DNA of 64,000 bases from Deinococcus hopiensis KR-140 (GCF_900176165.1 NZ_FWWU01000009.1:670001-734000), one strand, 5' to 3'. Counted from the first letter of the stretch, positions 1 to 12,296 are shown. Translations and numbers: made by a program. Notes: generated by a model from the sequence alone, not told the origin.

Positions 1-107
1 GTGCAAGTCCTCGGACTGGTAGGTGCCAGTCTGATGGGGTCCAGGCCATGGGTGTCCGTGCGATGAAGACACGTCTGCGGCTCCGGTCACGCTATCCTGG
101 GGGCGAT

Positions 108-602
108 ATGAGCGAGTTGACTTCCTCCAAACGGCACGGCGGAGCGGGCCGCACGCTGCTGTGGCTGGCCATCCTGCTGAGCCTGCTGCTGCTCGGCTTC
201 GTGACGGCCCTGAGTATCCGGGCCAACCCCTACGTGAGCAATGTTCAGCAGGGGGGCATCAGCAAATTCAAATTTATCGAGGAATGCAAGGACCAGCTCA
301 GCGAGGCGGGCAAACTGCCGGTCAATCTGGGTGGGCAGTCCACCACCTTGGAGCAGGTGCTCGCGCAGAGCCGGCCCCTGAAAGCTGGCGAGCATATCCT
401 CGCCGAGCTGAACGCCGAACCCCGCGAGGTGGTCCGCGCAGCGCAGGTCGCCCAGACCGGAGGCTGGGCCATGACCACGCCCGTGCTGCTGTCGGTGGAA
501 GGTCCGCAGGGCAGCACGCCCCTCGGCCAGCTTGGGCTGCAGTGCGCACACGAGAAGGACAGCGGCAAGACCGTCGCCAGCATCCTGCCACCAAGCCAGT
601 AA
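108..602 (+). CDS. Small single-pass membrane protein, unknown function
   Basis: The product is 164 residues long and I do not recognise its function. Residues 1-15 are polar and positively charged, and residues 16-37 form one very hydrophobic helix. The rest is a soluble domain, so it is probably anchored by its N terminus with the domain outside the membrane (inference). An in-frame ATG exists at 48, but I prefer 108: a TATCCT -10-like box lies at 93-98, the short-distance arrangement used by many genes here, and the extra 20 residues are Arg-rich and unlike a protein N terminus. A perfect hairpin follows the stop. No conserved catalytic motif is visible. Confidence 0.7.
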   Translation: MSELTSSKRHGGAGRTLLWLAILLSLLLLGFVTALSIRANPYVSNVQQGGISKFKFIEECKDQLSEAGKLPVNLGGQSTTLEQVLAQSRPLKAGEHILAELNAEPREVVRAAQVAQTGGWAMTTPVLLSVEGPQGSTPLGQLGLQCAHEKDSGKTVASILPPSQ

Positions 603-617
603 GCCGGAAAGCGACCT

Positions 618-649
618 GGGCCGCCGCCTTCGCGCGAAGGCGGCGGCCC
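618..649. terminator. Bidirectional hairpin between convergent genes
   Basis: Two 16-bp arms (618-633 and 634-649) are perfectly complementary. They sit between the stop codons of the converging genes at 602 and 664. There is no strong T-tract, only a T-rich TGTTGTT on the + side, so it is a probable terminator or transcript-end stabiliser serving both genes. Confidence 0.6.
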
Positions 650-663
650 TGTTGTTGGCCGCC

Positions 664-978
664 CTACAGCACCGCTTCCAGCCCGCTCAGGCACTCCTGG
701 GCGATGGCGCGGGCGAGCGGATCACGGGTGGAGCGGGCGTAGCTGACGCCGAGGTGCAGGTGCTCCTGCCCGGCCTGACTGCCCACGAGCACGAGCGTCT
801 GGTAGTAGGCGAGGTGGGTGTGCGCGAGCAGCACGTCTCGGGTGCGCTCGGGGGGCAGGGCGCGGAGGATGCCCAGCGCTTCCTCATAGGCCTCGGTGGC
901 CCGGTCCTGATCGCCCTCCACGGCCCACTCGCGCCCCAGTTGTAGGCTGCGGGCGGCGGTGAGGTAAGCGGGACGCAT
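664..978 (-). CDS. Small helical TPR-like hypothetical protein
   Basis: The protein has 104 residues and is rich in Ala, Leu and Arg. Its pattern of paired amphipathic helices (for example AARSLQLGREWAVEGDQDRA followed by AYEEALGILRAL) resembles one to two tetratricopeptide units, suggesting a small protein-interaction scaffold. The start at 978 is favoured because a TACAAT -10 box lies at 985-990, six bases upstream, giving a leaderless message. It faces the 108 gene convergently across a hairpin. The exact family is not recognised. Confidence 0.65.
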   Translation of the reverse strand: MRPAYLTAARSLQLGREWAVEGDQDRATEAYEEALGILRALPPERTRDVLLAHTHLAYYQTLVLVGSQAGQEHLHLGVSYARSTRDPLARAIAQECLSGLEAVL

Positions 979-1040
979 GGGAGGATTGTAGCGTGGGCGG
1001 GACTCGCCCCTGCGAACGCTGCAGAAGTTCAGAGTGGGGA

Positions 1041-1072
1041 GGAGGGGCCACCCCACTCTGGGTGGCCCCTCC
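1041..1072. terminator. Hairpin downstream of pnp
   Basis: Thirteen-base perfect arms (1041-1053 and 1060-1072) are separated by a 6-nt loop just past the pnp stop codon. The flank on the + side is GTTTAAAA. It is probably the 3' end structure of the pnp message; the lack of a T-run on the minus side leaves the terminator call moderate. Confidence 0.55.
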
Positions 1073-1082
1073 GTTTAAAAGA

Positions 1083-3239
<2,157 letters not shown>

Positions 3240-3369
3240 GAGCATGAGTCTATCCCGCCGCACAGAGGGCAAAAGAGCGGCGAGACGCGAAGCAGCGGCC
3301 AAAGGCGGACGTGACGCCGCGCCCGGGGGTCTACAGCGGTGGAGGGGACTGGAAAACGCGCCTCTGACG

Positions 3370-4191
3370 GCGAGTCCTGATGGGCCCTTGATCGCCGTGA
3401 CGCGCTCGCCCGCTGGGCAACCCTACGGGCCCTACGGCACCCGGGTCGAGGTGAGGAAGACGGCCACAGAATGGGGGGGCCTGCCCTCCCGGGTTCAGCC
3501 CGCCAACGGCGACGGCGAAACCATGCTGTTGGGGCCCGGCGGCCAGACCCTGTGGAGCGCCCACGCGGGAACTGCCCGCCACGAGGCGCGCAGCGGAACG
3601 CTGATCGGGATGGCGGTGGGAAGCTGCCGGAGCCGAGATCGGCGTCGTGGCCTTTGCGCCGCCTGACCGCTTCTACGCCCCCGCCTCCGTCAATGACGCC
3701 ACCCTGGACCTGATGCCCCTGGACGCGGAAACCGGGGGCCGGCGCGTCACGCCCTATCCGCCCACCCCAGCGGAGCGCCAAACGGCCAGCGGCCCAGGCA
3801 CCTCCCAGCCACCTCGTACGCCGAAACCCCCGCCATGAGGGCGGGGTGGACTGACCCCATTCGGGGCCATGACCGCCCTGGCCTTCGCCTCGCCGTAGCA
3901 ACTCGTGAGCGCGGCGCAGGACGGCGAGGTGAAGGCGTGCGTCGTGGCAGGTCAGGTCGGGTACGCCTGGGGCCGGAGCAGAGCGCACTGTGCCTCCCGC
4001 GGGAGGCGGCGGATGCTCCCCGCCACCGAAGAGGGGCTGGTGCTGTTCGGCCCGTGTGGCGGCCAGCGCAGACGCTGTTCGGGCCTCAGGGCACGCCGAC
4101 AGACGTGTGGGCGACGGCAGACGGACGCCCCGTCTGGACAATCTCGCGGGAAGGCACCCTCACGCGGCTTTTCCCGCCGCCTCTGCCCTGA
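3370..4191 (+). pseudogene. Decayed beta-propeller (WD40-like) protein remnant
   Basis: Protein-like segments follow one another in different + frames: around 3370-3620 (SPDGPLIAVT, MLLGPGGQTLWSA), 3633-3790 (EIGVVAFAPPDRFYAP, TLDLMPLDAETG), 3865-3960 and 4020-4190 (TDVWATADGRPVWTI). At 3866-3950 the reading ALAFASP-stop-QLVSAAQDGEVKA is a WD40-type blade interrupted by an in-frame TAG at about 3895. The alternation of frames plus the internal stop shows a broken gene and not a set of short genes. The ancestral product was probably a secreted or cytoplasmic propeller (inference). The final segment ends with a stop at 4191. Confidence 0.6.
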
Positions 4192-4344
4192 ACGCCGCTG
4201 TGCACGCCAAGAAGGAACGCGAGCGGGAAAGGGCGCGTACCGGGAGCAGGAAAGACGTACCGGGCGGAGGGGATCTGCCGCTGGGGGTGCGGGTGGGAGA
4301 GGCACAGGCCCCGGGCCTGAGCCCGTGGGGGCGGGGCCGGACAG

Positions 4345-4885
4345 CCGCACCTGGGCCTGGGTGTTCCTCGCGCCGGGCCCGCCGGCCACCATCGTCTTGC
4401 CTTTCCTGGCGGGAACCCTGCTCGGCTTCGGCACCCTGGTCCGGGCGCGGCGCCTTCACTTCCTGCTGATGCTGGCCCTTGAGGGCGTGGCTTCGCTGCC
4501 ACACCAGGGGCGGTGGTATGTGGGCCGCCGCGGCGCTCTACCGCTGCCTGAGGGTGATGGGCTTTATGCGCCGGCTGGGAACGCGCCAAGCGGAGGGCCA
4601 AGAAGTCTGCCGGGACGCGGGCCCCGTTGCCCGAACGGGGTACGCGCTCGCCGGAGTCCAACCGGCCCCGGTGTGGGCTTCGCGCTGGTGCTGGGAGCCG
4701 CCCTCCTGCACGCCCGGAACAGCGCGTTCTGACTGCTGGCGGTCAACCACTTTCTGCGCGTCTGCCCAGTGCCGTTGCGTTTGCCCAGTGCCGTTGCGTC
4801 TGCCCATCCCGTGGAGCTGCTGCACCGAAACGGGAACGGCTCACCGGCCGCATGGAGCCTTTTGCCCCGAGTGCTGCAACTGTGA
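4345..4885 (+). pseudogene. Decayed membrane-protein remnant
   Basis: A readable stretch from about 4345 contains two hydrophobic segments (AWVFLAPGPPATIVLPFLAG and LHFLLMLALEGVASL). A further one (VGFALVLGAALLHARNSAF) ends in a TGA at about 4731. Reading through that stop continues sensibly as LLAVNHFLRVCPVPLRL. Between them the frame is lost around 4530-4680. I read this as a multi-pass membrane protein broken by a stop and frameshifts; the family is not recognisable. Confidence 0.45.
4763..4806. repeat. Short tandem duplication
   Basis: An 18-base unit at 4763-4780 is repeated exactly at 4782-4799 (period 19), with the first six bases beginning a third time at 4801. It lies inside the decayed membrane gene and looks like a replication-slippage product. 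Confidence 0.75.
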
Positions 4886-4891
4886 GGGCGC

Positions 4892-5863
<972 letters not shown>

Positions 5864-5880
5864 CAAGGTTCCTCGGCTGC

Positions 5881-5912
5881 AATTGTTGATTATTCCAATT
5901 ATATTAGTCAAG
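5881..5912 (-). promoter_or_regulatory. AT-rich promoter/operator of the iron-binding gene
   Basis: The inverted repeat AATTG-N10-CAATT (5881-5900) lies inside a sharply AT-rich island in GC-rich DNA, 18 bp before the start of the substrate-binding gene. On the minus strand TTGACT (5906-5911) is followed by AT-rich sequence. A Fur/DtxR/Mur-type metalloregulator would be expected for such a gene, but the site matches none of their consensus sequences well. Confidence 0.45.
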
Positions 5913-5949
5913 TTTAGAGGGCGCCTCCGCAAGGACGGACAGGAAGGGG

Positions 5950-7008
5950 TGGGGCAGGCCTTCAGGTGGCTGTGGACGGGCCGAGGGGAGGCGCCTTTTC
6001 ACGTTCCGCGGCTTGCGGCCCGCTCCAGATGCGCGCGCAGCGAAGCAGATCGAACCTGTTCCGACGATCGGCCCGGCGTGCCCCACGAGCAGGAAGGCCA
6101 GCGGCAGCTCCAGGGTGGTCATCACGGGGAGCCAGAAGGCGGCTCCAAGTCCCCGCAGAGGAGGAAGTACCCGCAGAGGAGGACAGGCAGGCACCGGAGT
6201 TGCCGCCACCACGTCCACACCGCTCCGAACAGCAGGCCCAGACCCTGCGCGAAGGGCGCAAACACCATACAGTCTGCTCGGGAGCCCGCGCAGGCTGGTG
6301 GCGGTAAAGGTGAGGAACACGCCCTGGGCAGTGATCACGTTGTCCAGTTCCCACGCGAGGCTCGCGCCGCCCAGCGCCCGGATGGGGTAGAGGCTGCCGC
6401 GCTGAAACTGGGCGGGTTGAGCTGTCCGTGCCGTCAGGGCGAAGTCACGGCTGGGTTCGCGCCGGGCTCCCAGCAGGTGGCTCCAGCCGCGCGCCGGAAG
6501 CAGCCCCTCCCACACGCTGCCGCCCTCCAGGTCCGTGGTGTCCAGCTCCTTGACCGCGACGCGAAACACCGAGAGGTTGCCGCTGCTCTCGGAAAGGGGA
6601 AAGCGGAAACGCCGCTCGCCGCGCCACCGCCGCGCCACAGTAAAGTCCAGCGCCGCATACGTGCGTGAGCGGTCCAGGCGAATGGAAACCTCGCTCTGAA
6701 GGGGTAGCCTGCCGGGGAAACACCCCCTGCCGCCCGTTGCGCCGGAAACGCTCCACCAGCCGCGTCACGTTCTCGCCCGTGGGATCGGTGAGGTGCGGCG
6801 CGAGGACCTGAACGCCCTCCAAACGCACTTGCCGCAGCAGTTCGGGGGGCAAGGTCAGGGCGCGGGTCGAGGTCTTTTCGGAGAGGTAGACGGCGGTGGG
6901 GGTCTGCTGCGCGGTGGGTGCCCAGCCCAGCGCGAGGATGGCCAGAAACACCGCCCAGCCGTGCCACCGCTCCAGCAAGTTTCGCAGGGAGTCCAGCTCC
7001 GTCTGCAC
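5950..7008 (-). pseudogene. Frameshifted membrane-protein gene remnant
   Basis: On the minus strand a plausible N terminus starts at 7008 (MQTELDSLRNLLERWHGWAV, then a hydrophobic segment). It runs in frame to about 6725 (NVTRLVERFRRNGRQGVFP). The protein-like reading then continues in another frame from about 6700 (SEVSIRLDRSRTYAALDFTV, VFRVAVKELDTTDLEGGSVW, LDNVITAQGVFLTFTATSLR) to about 6260. Hydrophobic helices follow (LGAAFWLPVMTTLELPLAFL). One frameshift near 6710 and others near 6200 account for this. The N-terminal helix, a long extracytoplasmic beta-rich domain and C-terminal helices resemble the DUF3999/DUF4401 style of envelope protein, but I cannot assign a family. Confidence 0.55.
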
Positions 7009-7061
7009 CGGACGTACGTCCCGGAACCGTTCACCTTCTCATTGTGACTCCTGACGTTATA

Positions 7062-7074
7062 TATGTGTAACATA
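7062..7074. promoter_or_regulatory. Palindromic operator-like site TATGT-GTA-ACATA
   Basis: A perfect 5-bp inverted repeat around GTA lies in a short AT-rich island (7055-7085). It is between the start of the decayed minus-strand gene (7008) and the molybdopterin oxidoreductase gene (7181). It could be the binding site of a dimeric regulator that once controlled the lost gene. Confidence 0.35.
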
Positions 7075-7180
7075 CTCATATTGCTCAGAGGAGGCATCCT
7101 CCAGCTGGTGAAGGCTGGACCTCCGCCGCATGTGCGTGCCGGACCTCTTTTGCCGCCAGGGAGGGGCATAGACTCGGAGC

Positions 7181-9259
7181 ATGACCGCCACTCCCACCCG
7201 CGACGTGCTCCTCACCTGTCCCCTCGACTGCCCGGACGCCTGCCGCCTGCGCGTGACGCTGGGCCAGGGCGAGGACGGACGCGAGCGGGCCTTAAAGCTG
7301 ACGGGCGACGCCTCGCATCCCTACACCAAGGGCTTCGCGTGCGTGAAGACGGTCCACTACCCGGCGCGGCAGCACCACCCGGACCGGCCCGTGTACCCAC
7401 TGCGCCGCGTCGGCGAGAAGACGGACCCCGAGCCCCGCTTCGAGCGTGTGACCTGGGACGAGGCGCTGGACGATATCGCTGTCCGGCTGCGGAAGTTGCT
7501 GGACACGAGGGGGCCTTCGTCAATCCTGCGCTACAACTACGCGGGCACAATGGGGCTGATGGAGGGCTCGCACGCCCACGCCCTGTGGCGGGCGCTGGGC
7601 ACTCCCGAACTGGACGAGACGATCTGCGCGACGGCGGGGACGGCGGCATGGTCTCTGGGCTACGGCGCGCGTTATGCGGTGGACCCGCTGGACGTCCCGC
7701 ATGCGCGGCTGATCGTGCTGTGGGGCATCAATTCGCTGAGCACCCACAGTCACCTGACGCCCCAGATAACGGCCGCCCGCAAAAATGGGGCGCGCGTCAT
7801 CCACATCGATCCCTACCGCAACCGCACCTCGGGCTATGCGGACACCCACCTCAAACTGAAGCCGGGAACCGACGCAGCCCTGGCCCTGGGCGTGATGCAC
7901 GGGCTGTTTGCCCACGGCTGGACCGATGAGGCGTACATCGCGGAGGCGACGGTTGGGGCCGAGGAGGTGCGCGAGGCGGCGCGCGAGTGGACGCCCGAGC
8001 GGACGGCGGAAGTGACCGGACTGACGGTGGAGGAGGTGCGGGACCTCGCCCACGCCATCGGCACCACCCGCCCCACCTACATCCGCGTGGGTTACGGGAT
8101 GACCCGGCACGAGAACGGCGGCACCAACCTCCGCGCCGTGACCTTGATTCCGGCCCTCACGGGCGACTGGCGGCACCGGGGCGGCGGCGTGGTCCTCAGC
8201 ACGAGCGGGGCGTTCGGGCTCAACCGCTCTCGGGTGGGGGGCGCGCACCTCGTCCAGCCGGAAACGCCGCACATCAACATGAACGAGCTGGCGAACGCCC
8301 TGACTCCAGAGGCCGGACTGGGCGCGCTCGTCGTGTACAACACCAATCCCGCCGTTGTCGCTCCCGATTCCCAGCGGGTCCGGGCCGGAATGCAGCGCGA
8401 GGACCTGCTGCTGGTGGTGCTGGAACAGGCCATGACCGAGACGGCGCGGCTGGCCGACTACGTGCTGCCTGCCACCACCTTTATGGAGCACCCGGACGTG
8501 TACACGAGTTACGGCCACCACTGGCTGGGCTACAACCGCGCCGAACTGGAAGCGCCCGGTGAGGCGCGGCCCAACACCTGGGTGTTTCAGCAGCTGGCCC
8601 GCCGCCTGGGCGTGACCGAGCCGAGCGTGTATTGGACGGCAGACGAACTGCTGACGGAGGTGCTGAGCAGCGGCCACCCTCACCTGCGGGGCGTCACCCC
8701 CGAGCGACTGAAGGCTGAGGGCACGGTGCGCCTGAGCCTTCCCGAGGCCTTCTTGCCCTACGCGAACGGGGCGGACACCCCCAGCGGCAAGGTGCAACTC
8801 TCGCCCGCGCCCCTTTACCGGGCGGTGGAGGCCGTGGTCAACGCCGACTACCCCCTGCGCCTGCTGACGCCGCCCGCCCACCACTTCCTGAACAGCACCT
8901 ATGGGAATCTGGAGAACCTCAACCGGGCCGAGGGCGAGGAGCCGCACGTCCTCGTCCACCCCGAGGACGCCGAGGCGTATGGCTTCGGTGACGGCGAATA
9001 TGTCCGTATCGTCAGCGAGGTGGGCCAGGCCGTGCGCCGGGTCAAGGTGACGGAAGCGGCGCAGCCCGGCGTCGCCGTGGTGGAGGGGACGTGGTGGGGC
9101 CTGTCCGCGCCCGATGGGACGAGCATCAATGCCGTGACGGCCCAGACGCTGACCGATCTGGGCGGTGGGAGTACGTTTCACAACACGCGGGTACGGCTGG
9201 AGCGGGTGGAGAGTGGGGAGGCGGTACGGAAAGCCGGGGAGTTGCTTCAGGTGCGCTGA
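7181..9259 (+). CDS. Molybdopterin-dependent oxidoreductase
   Basis: The 692-residue protein belongs to the DMSO-reductase superfamily, with a bis-MGD molybdenum cofactor and one [4Fe-4S] cluster. Near the N terminus the cluster ligands read C13-X3-C17-X3-C21-X32-C54, followed by the typical RVTWDEALDDIA segment. The MGD-binding regions (IVLWGINSLSTHSH, GVVLSTSGAFG, LADYVLPATTFMEHPDVYTS) and the C-terminal molydopterin dinucleotide-binding barrel (RLLTPPAHHFLNSTYGN) are all present. There is no twin-arginine signal, so it is probably cytoplasmic, and no electron-transfer subunit lies nearby. The substrate is unknown: formate-dehydrogenase-like and other single-subunit members share this layout. 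The start follows a TAGACT -10 box at 7169-7174, six bases upstream, suggesting a leaderless message. Confidence 0.92.
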   Translation: MTATPTRDVLLTCPLDCPDACRLRVTLGQGEDGRERALKLTGDASHPYTKGFACVKTVHYPARQHHPDRPVYPLRRVGEKTDPEPRFERVTWDEALDDIAVRLRKLLDTRGPSSILRYNYAGTMGLMEGSHAHALWRALGTPELDETICATAGTAAWSLGYGARYAVDPLDVPHARLIVLWGINSLSTHSHLTPQITAARKNGARVIHIDPYRNRTSGYADTHLKLKPGTDAALALGVMHGLFAHGWTDEAYIAEATVGAEEVREAAREWTPERTAEVTGLTVEEVRDLAHAIGTTRPTYIRVGYGMTRHENGGTNLRAVTLIPALTGDWRHRGGGVVLSTSGAFGLNRSRVGGAHLVQPETPHINMNELANALTPEAGLGALVVYNTNPAVVAPDSQRVRAGMQREDLLLVVLEQAMTETARLADYVLPATTFMEHPDVYTSYGHHWLGYNRAELEAPGEARPNTWVFQQLARRLGVTEPSVYWTADELLTEVLSSGHPHLRGVTPERLKAEGTVRLSLPEAFLPYANGADTPSGKVQLSPAPLYRAVEAVVNADYPLRLLTPPAHHFLNSTYGNLENLNRAEGEEPHVLVHPEDAEAYGFGDGEYVRIVSEVGQAVRRVKVTEAAQPGVAVVEGTWWGLSAPDGTSINAVTAQTLTDLGGGSTFHNTRVRLERVESGEAVRKAGELLQVR

Positions 9260-9319
9260 TTCCAGTCAGGGGCAAATCGTCGCCCACTGCTCAGGGCCCT
9301 TGCCTATACTGGCCTGCCC

Positions 9320-10423
9320 ATGACTGCCCCCTCTGTCGCTGCTGCCCCCCCTGCCTCTCCGGCCACGCCGGGGAGCGGTGGAGCACGCCTGGCGGCCATC
9401 GACGTGTTCCGGGGGGTCGCCATCCTGGCGGTGGTGCTGCACCACCTCACCGGTATGGCGCTGGGATTCACGCAGCAGGGATCCACGCTCCGCCTTGCGC
9501 TGGCGGTCCTCAACCGGAGTCTGCATTTCGTGGTTCCGGCGTTCGTGTTTATCACCGCACTGGTGCTGACGCGCTCAGCCATGCGGCGGCTGGACCTGAA
9601 AACGTACTATGTGGCCCGCGTCCGCACGGCGCTCTTGCCGTACGTCCTCTGGACGGTGCTGTACGTCCTTTTCCGGGTGGCCACCCACCTCGACCCCGCC
9701 TCCATCCTTGCCGACCCAGCGCGGTGGCTGTTTTGGTTGCAGTACGGCAAGGGCTATTACCACCTGTATTTCCTCTTGATCGTCTTGCAGTTTTACCTCG
9801 TGCTGCCGTTGCTGCTGCCCCTGTGGCGGCGGCGCTGGCCCTTTGTGGCGGTGCTGGCGACCGCGCTGGTCGGGCAGCTCCTGGTGTATCACCTCAACCA
9901 CGTGGGCGTCCTGCACTTCCGTTTCCCCGGCACGATGGCGCTGTGGTACCTGCCCTCCATCACCCTGGGCATGTACTTCGGCGCAAACGAGGGGGCTTTC
10001 GGGGCGCTGTGGGCGCGGTGGCGCTGGGCCATCGTGGCGGTGACGCTGCTCGCACTTGCGTGGTACGTGCCCGTCTCCGTGGAACTCCTGGAGGGCCGGG
10101 CCGTGAGCAGCCTGACCTACAGTGCGGCCAACTGGACGTACACGGCAGCGGCGGTGCTGGCCCTGTTCGGGCTGTCGCAGGGGTTGGCCGCGGTGCAGGC
10201 GCGGTGGAGAGGGGCGCTGGTGTACCTGGGCACGGTCAGCCTGCAGATCTTCCTGATCCACCCCGGAGTCCTGCGAATCCTGAAGCACTTCGGGTTTCCC
10301 GGGCACACGGGACCCTTCCTCGCCGTGGTGGTGCTGTACGGCCTGGTGGCGCTGGCTGTGCCCCTCGTGATCGCGCGGGTGCTGGAGGGCCGCGCCCTGT
10401 CGCGCTGGCTGTTTGGGCGCTGA
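9320..10423 (+). CDS. Acyltransferase 3 family membrane protein
   Basis: The 367-residue integral membrane protein has about ten hydrophobic helices. It opens with the acyltransferase-3 (OafA/WecH) signature DVFRGVAILAVVLHHLTG, in which the His pair is thought to be catalytic. Family members O-acylate sugars of exopolysaccharides, lipid-linked glycans or peptidoglycan using cytoplasmic acyl-CoA (established for the family). The residues 1-25 extension is Ala/Pro-rich and cytoplasmic. The start is supported by a TATACT box at 9305-9310. Genes for the glycan acceptor are not nearby, so the target cannot be inferred; an envelope carbohydrate is likely. Confidence 0.88.
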   Translation: MTAPSVAAAPPASPATPGSGGARLAAIDVFRGVAILAVVLHHLTGMALGFTQQGSTLRLALAVLNRSLHFVVPAFVFITALVLTRSAMRRLDLKTYYVARVRTALLPYVLWTVLYVLFRVATHLDPASILADPARWLFWLQYGKGYYHLYFLLIVLQFYLVLPLLLPLWRRRWPFVAVLATALVGQLLVYHLNHVGVLHFRFPGTMALWYLPSITLGMYFGANEGAFGALWARWRWAIVAVTLLALAWYVPVSVELLEGRAVSSLTYSAANWTYTAAAVLALFGLSQGLAAVQARWRGALVYLGTVSLQIFLIHPGVLRILKHFGFPGHTGPFLAVVVLYGLVALAVPLVIARVLEGRALSRWLFGR

Positions 10424-10470
10424 GGGTATCGTCAGCCGGGGGGCAGACACCTCTGCTACGCTCGGCCCCG

Positions 10471-11523
10471 ATGAAGCCCGCCCTGTTCCCGCCTCTCCTG
10501 CTGACCGCACTGCTGGCCGCCGGGTCCCCAGCTTCGGCCCAGGACGTGCCCCCTGCCCCTGCGCCGCCCTCTTCGGTCCAGCCTTCACCGACGTCCCCGC
10601 CGCAGGACGCAGCGCCGCAACCCCCGGCCACGCCTGCCATACCGGCAAGCCCCCAGGACGCGCCCACCGCCCCGCCCCTTCTGCCCGAACTGCCCGAGGC
10701 CCTTCGCTTCGCGCACCCGCTGGGCGAAGCCTTCCTGTTCCTCCCCGCTGCCTGCGCGCCGTCTTGCTCGTTGGTGGTGGTGTCGCACTCCCGGGGCATG
10801 ACCGCCGACCTCAGCCTGACCCGGCCCCATCTGCGCGCCATCTATGCCCGGCTGCTGGGGGCCGGATTTGCCGTGCTTGTGAGCAACGACGCGGGACCGA
10901 CGACGTGGGGCGCACCGCAGGCCCTGACCTACCTGGCCGAAATGCGGGCGCGGGCCATCCAGAGCTTTGCGTTTAGCGGGCGGACCTACAACTTCGGGTA
11001 TTCGATGGGTGGGCTGCCCGCGCTGCTCACGGCCTACCTGCCCGTATATCCTGTTTCGGGCGTGATGCTGCTGGACGCGGAAGTCAACCTCACTGACGTA
11101 TGGACTGGTCCCAACGCCACCTTTCGGGCGGATATGAGCGCGGCCTACGACCTGCCCTCCGGCGCGCCCCTGCCGCGTGCCCGCGACCCCTACAACGACT
11201 TCGCCACCCCCGAGGCCGCGCGGCTCCCCATTCTGGTGGTGGGCAGTGCGGAGGACCGCGTGGTCCCCTTCGCCCGCAACGGTGAGGCGCTGTTCGCCCG
11301 CACCACCTCGCCCCAGAGCCGTATCGTCCGCCTGACCGGCCCCCACCTCGGTGGCACACACTTCGGCCCGGCCCTGGTCGACGAGATGCTGGCTTTCCTG
11401 GCAGGGCTGGAACCTGCCAGGAAAGCCGTGCCCGAAACGCCCGCTGCCCCAGTCACACCCGGTCCGTCGCCGGCCGCGCCTGGGCCTGCCACGCCTGGGC
11501 CGCCCGGTGAAGAGGGCAGGTGA
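10471..11523 (+). CDS. Secreted alpha/beta-hydrolase with Pro/Ala-rich flanks
   Basis: The protein has 350 residues. A Sec signal (PPLLLTALLAAGSPASAQ) is cut near residue 23. A low-complexity Pro/Ala/Gln linker follows to about residue 70. The hydrolase domain has a nucleophile elbow GYSMGG (Ser), an acidic residue around VVGSAEDRVVPF and a His near HLGGTHFGP. The last 35 residues are again Pro/Ala-rich. The layout suggests an extracellular esterase or peptidase-like enzyme tethered or spaced from the cell surface (inference). The TACGCT box at 10457-10462 places the start at 10471. An overlapping long reading frame further upstream is only a shadow of the acyltransferase gene. Confidence 0.82.
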   Translation: MKPALFPPLLLTALLAAGSPASAQDVPPAPAPPSSVQPSPTSPPQDAAPQPPATPAIPASPQDAPTAPPLLPELPEALRFAHPLGEAFLFLPAACAPSCSLVVVSHSRGMTADLSLTRPHLRAIYARLLGAGFAVLVSNDAGPTTWGAPQALTYLAEMRARAIQSFAFSGRTYNFGYSMGGLPALLTAYLPVYPVSGVMLLDAEVNLTDVWTGPNATFRADMSAAYDLPSGAPLPRARDPYNDFATPEAARLPILVVGSAEDRVVPFARNGEALFARTTSPQSRIVRLTGPHLGGTHFGPALVDEMLAFLAGLEPARKAVPETPAAPVTPGPSPAAPGPATPGPPGEEGR

Positions 11524-11549
11524 AGCGGAGCCCGCGCTTAAGCTGAAGC

Positions 11550-12296
11550 GTGACGAACGCGATATTGATTACCGGGGGCAGCCGGGGGATCGGGGCAGCC
11601 ACCGCCCGCCTCGCCGCGCAGCGGGGCTACCGGGTGGCCGTGAACTACCGGCAAGGCGCGCGCGCTGCTGAAGCGCTGGTGCGCGAGATCGAGAAACTGG
11701 GCGGCCAGGCGCTCGCCGTGCAGGCCGATGTGGGGCAAGGGACGGACGTGGAGCGGATGTTCGACGGGGTTGCGTCCGCCCTCGGTCCCCTCACGGCGCT
11801 GGTGAACAATGCGGGCACGCTGGAAATGCAGTCCCGCGTGGACGGGCTGGATGCGGCGCGGCTTGGGCGTATCCTGACCACCAACGTCGTCGGCAGCTTC
11901 CTGTGCGCGGGGGCGGCGGTGCGCCAAATGTCCACGCGGTACGGCGGAAGGGGCGGCGTGATCGTCAACGTCTCCTCCCGCGCCGCCGTGCTGGGCTCTG
12001 CGGGCGAGTACGTGGACTACGCGGCGTCGAAAGCCGCGGTGGATACCCTCACTGTGGGCCTGGCCCGCGAGGTGGCGGCCGAGGGCATCCGCGTCTGCGG
12101 GGTACGCCCTGGACTCATTGAGACGGAGATCCACGCGCTGGGTGGAGAACCCGGCAGGGTGGCCCGCCTCGCGTCCGGGGTGCCGCTGGGCCGGGGCGGT
12201 CAGGCAGAGGAGGTGGCCCGCGCGATCCTGTGGCTGATCTCGGATGAGGCGAGCTACGTGACCGGCACGCTGCTGGACGTGAGTGGGGGGCGCTGA
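11550..12296 (+). CDS. Short-chain dehydrogenase/reductase (SDR)
   Basis: The 248-residue classical SDR has the cofactor loop TGGSRGIG (residues 8-15), the NNAG motif (86-89) and the catalytic Ser at 142-143 with Y157-AAS-K161. The C terminus, SYVTGTLLDVSGGR, is that of FabG-like NAD(P)H oxidoreductases. The presence of Arg after the third strand (VNYRQGAR) suggests NADP preference (inference). The substrate is not predictable; the sequence resembles sugar or glucose-1-dehydrogenase-like and 3-oxoacyl reductase-like members. It uses a GTG start five bases after a TAAGCT box (11539-11544), again leaderless. It is followed directly by an IS remnant. Confidence 0.92.
   Translation: MTNAILITGGSRGIGAATARLAAQRGYRVAVNYRQGARAAEALVREIEKLGGQALAVQADVGQGTDVERMFDGVASALGPLTALVNNAGTLEMQSRVDGLDAARLGRILTTNVVGSFLCAGAAVRQMSTRYGGRGGVIVNVSSRAAVLGSAGEYVDYAASKAAVDTLTVGLAREVAAEGIRVCGVRPGLIETEIHALGGEPGRVARLASGVPLGRGGQAEEVARAILWLISDEASYVTGTLLDVSGGR

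Noticed and set aside
1..47. Possible end of an upstream gene or RNA
   Set aside because: Too short to judge; no coding or RNA signature is visible.
9091..10470. Long N-terminal extension of the alpha/beta hydrolase frame
   Set aside because: It overlaps the molybdopterin and acyltransferase genes out of frame; the real hydrolase begins with a signal peptide at 10471.
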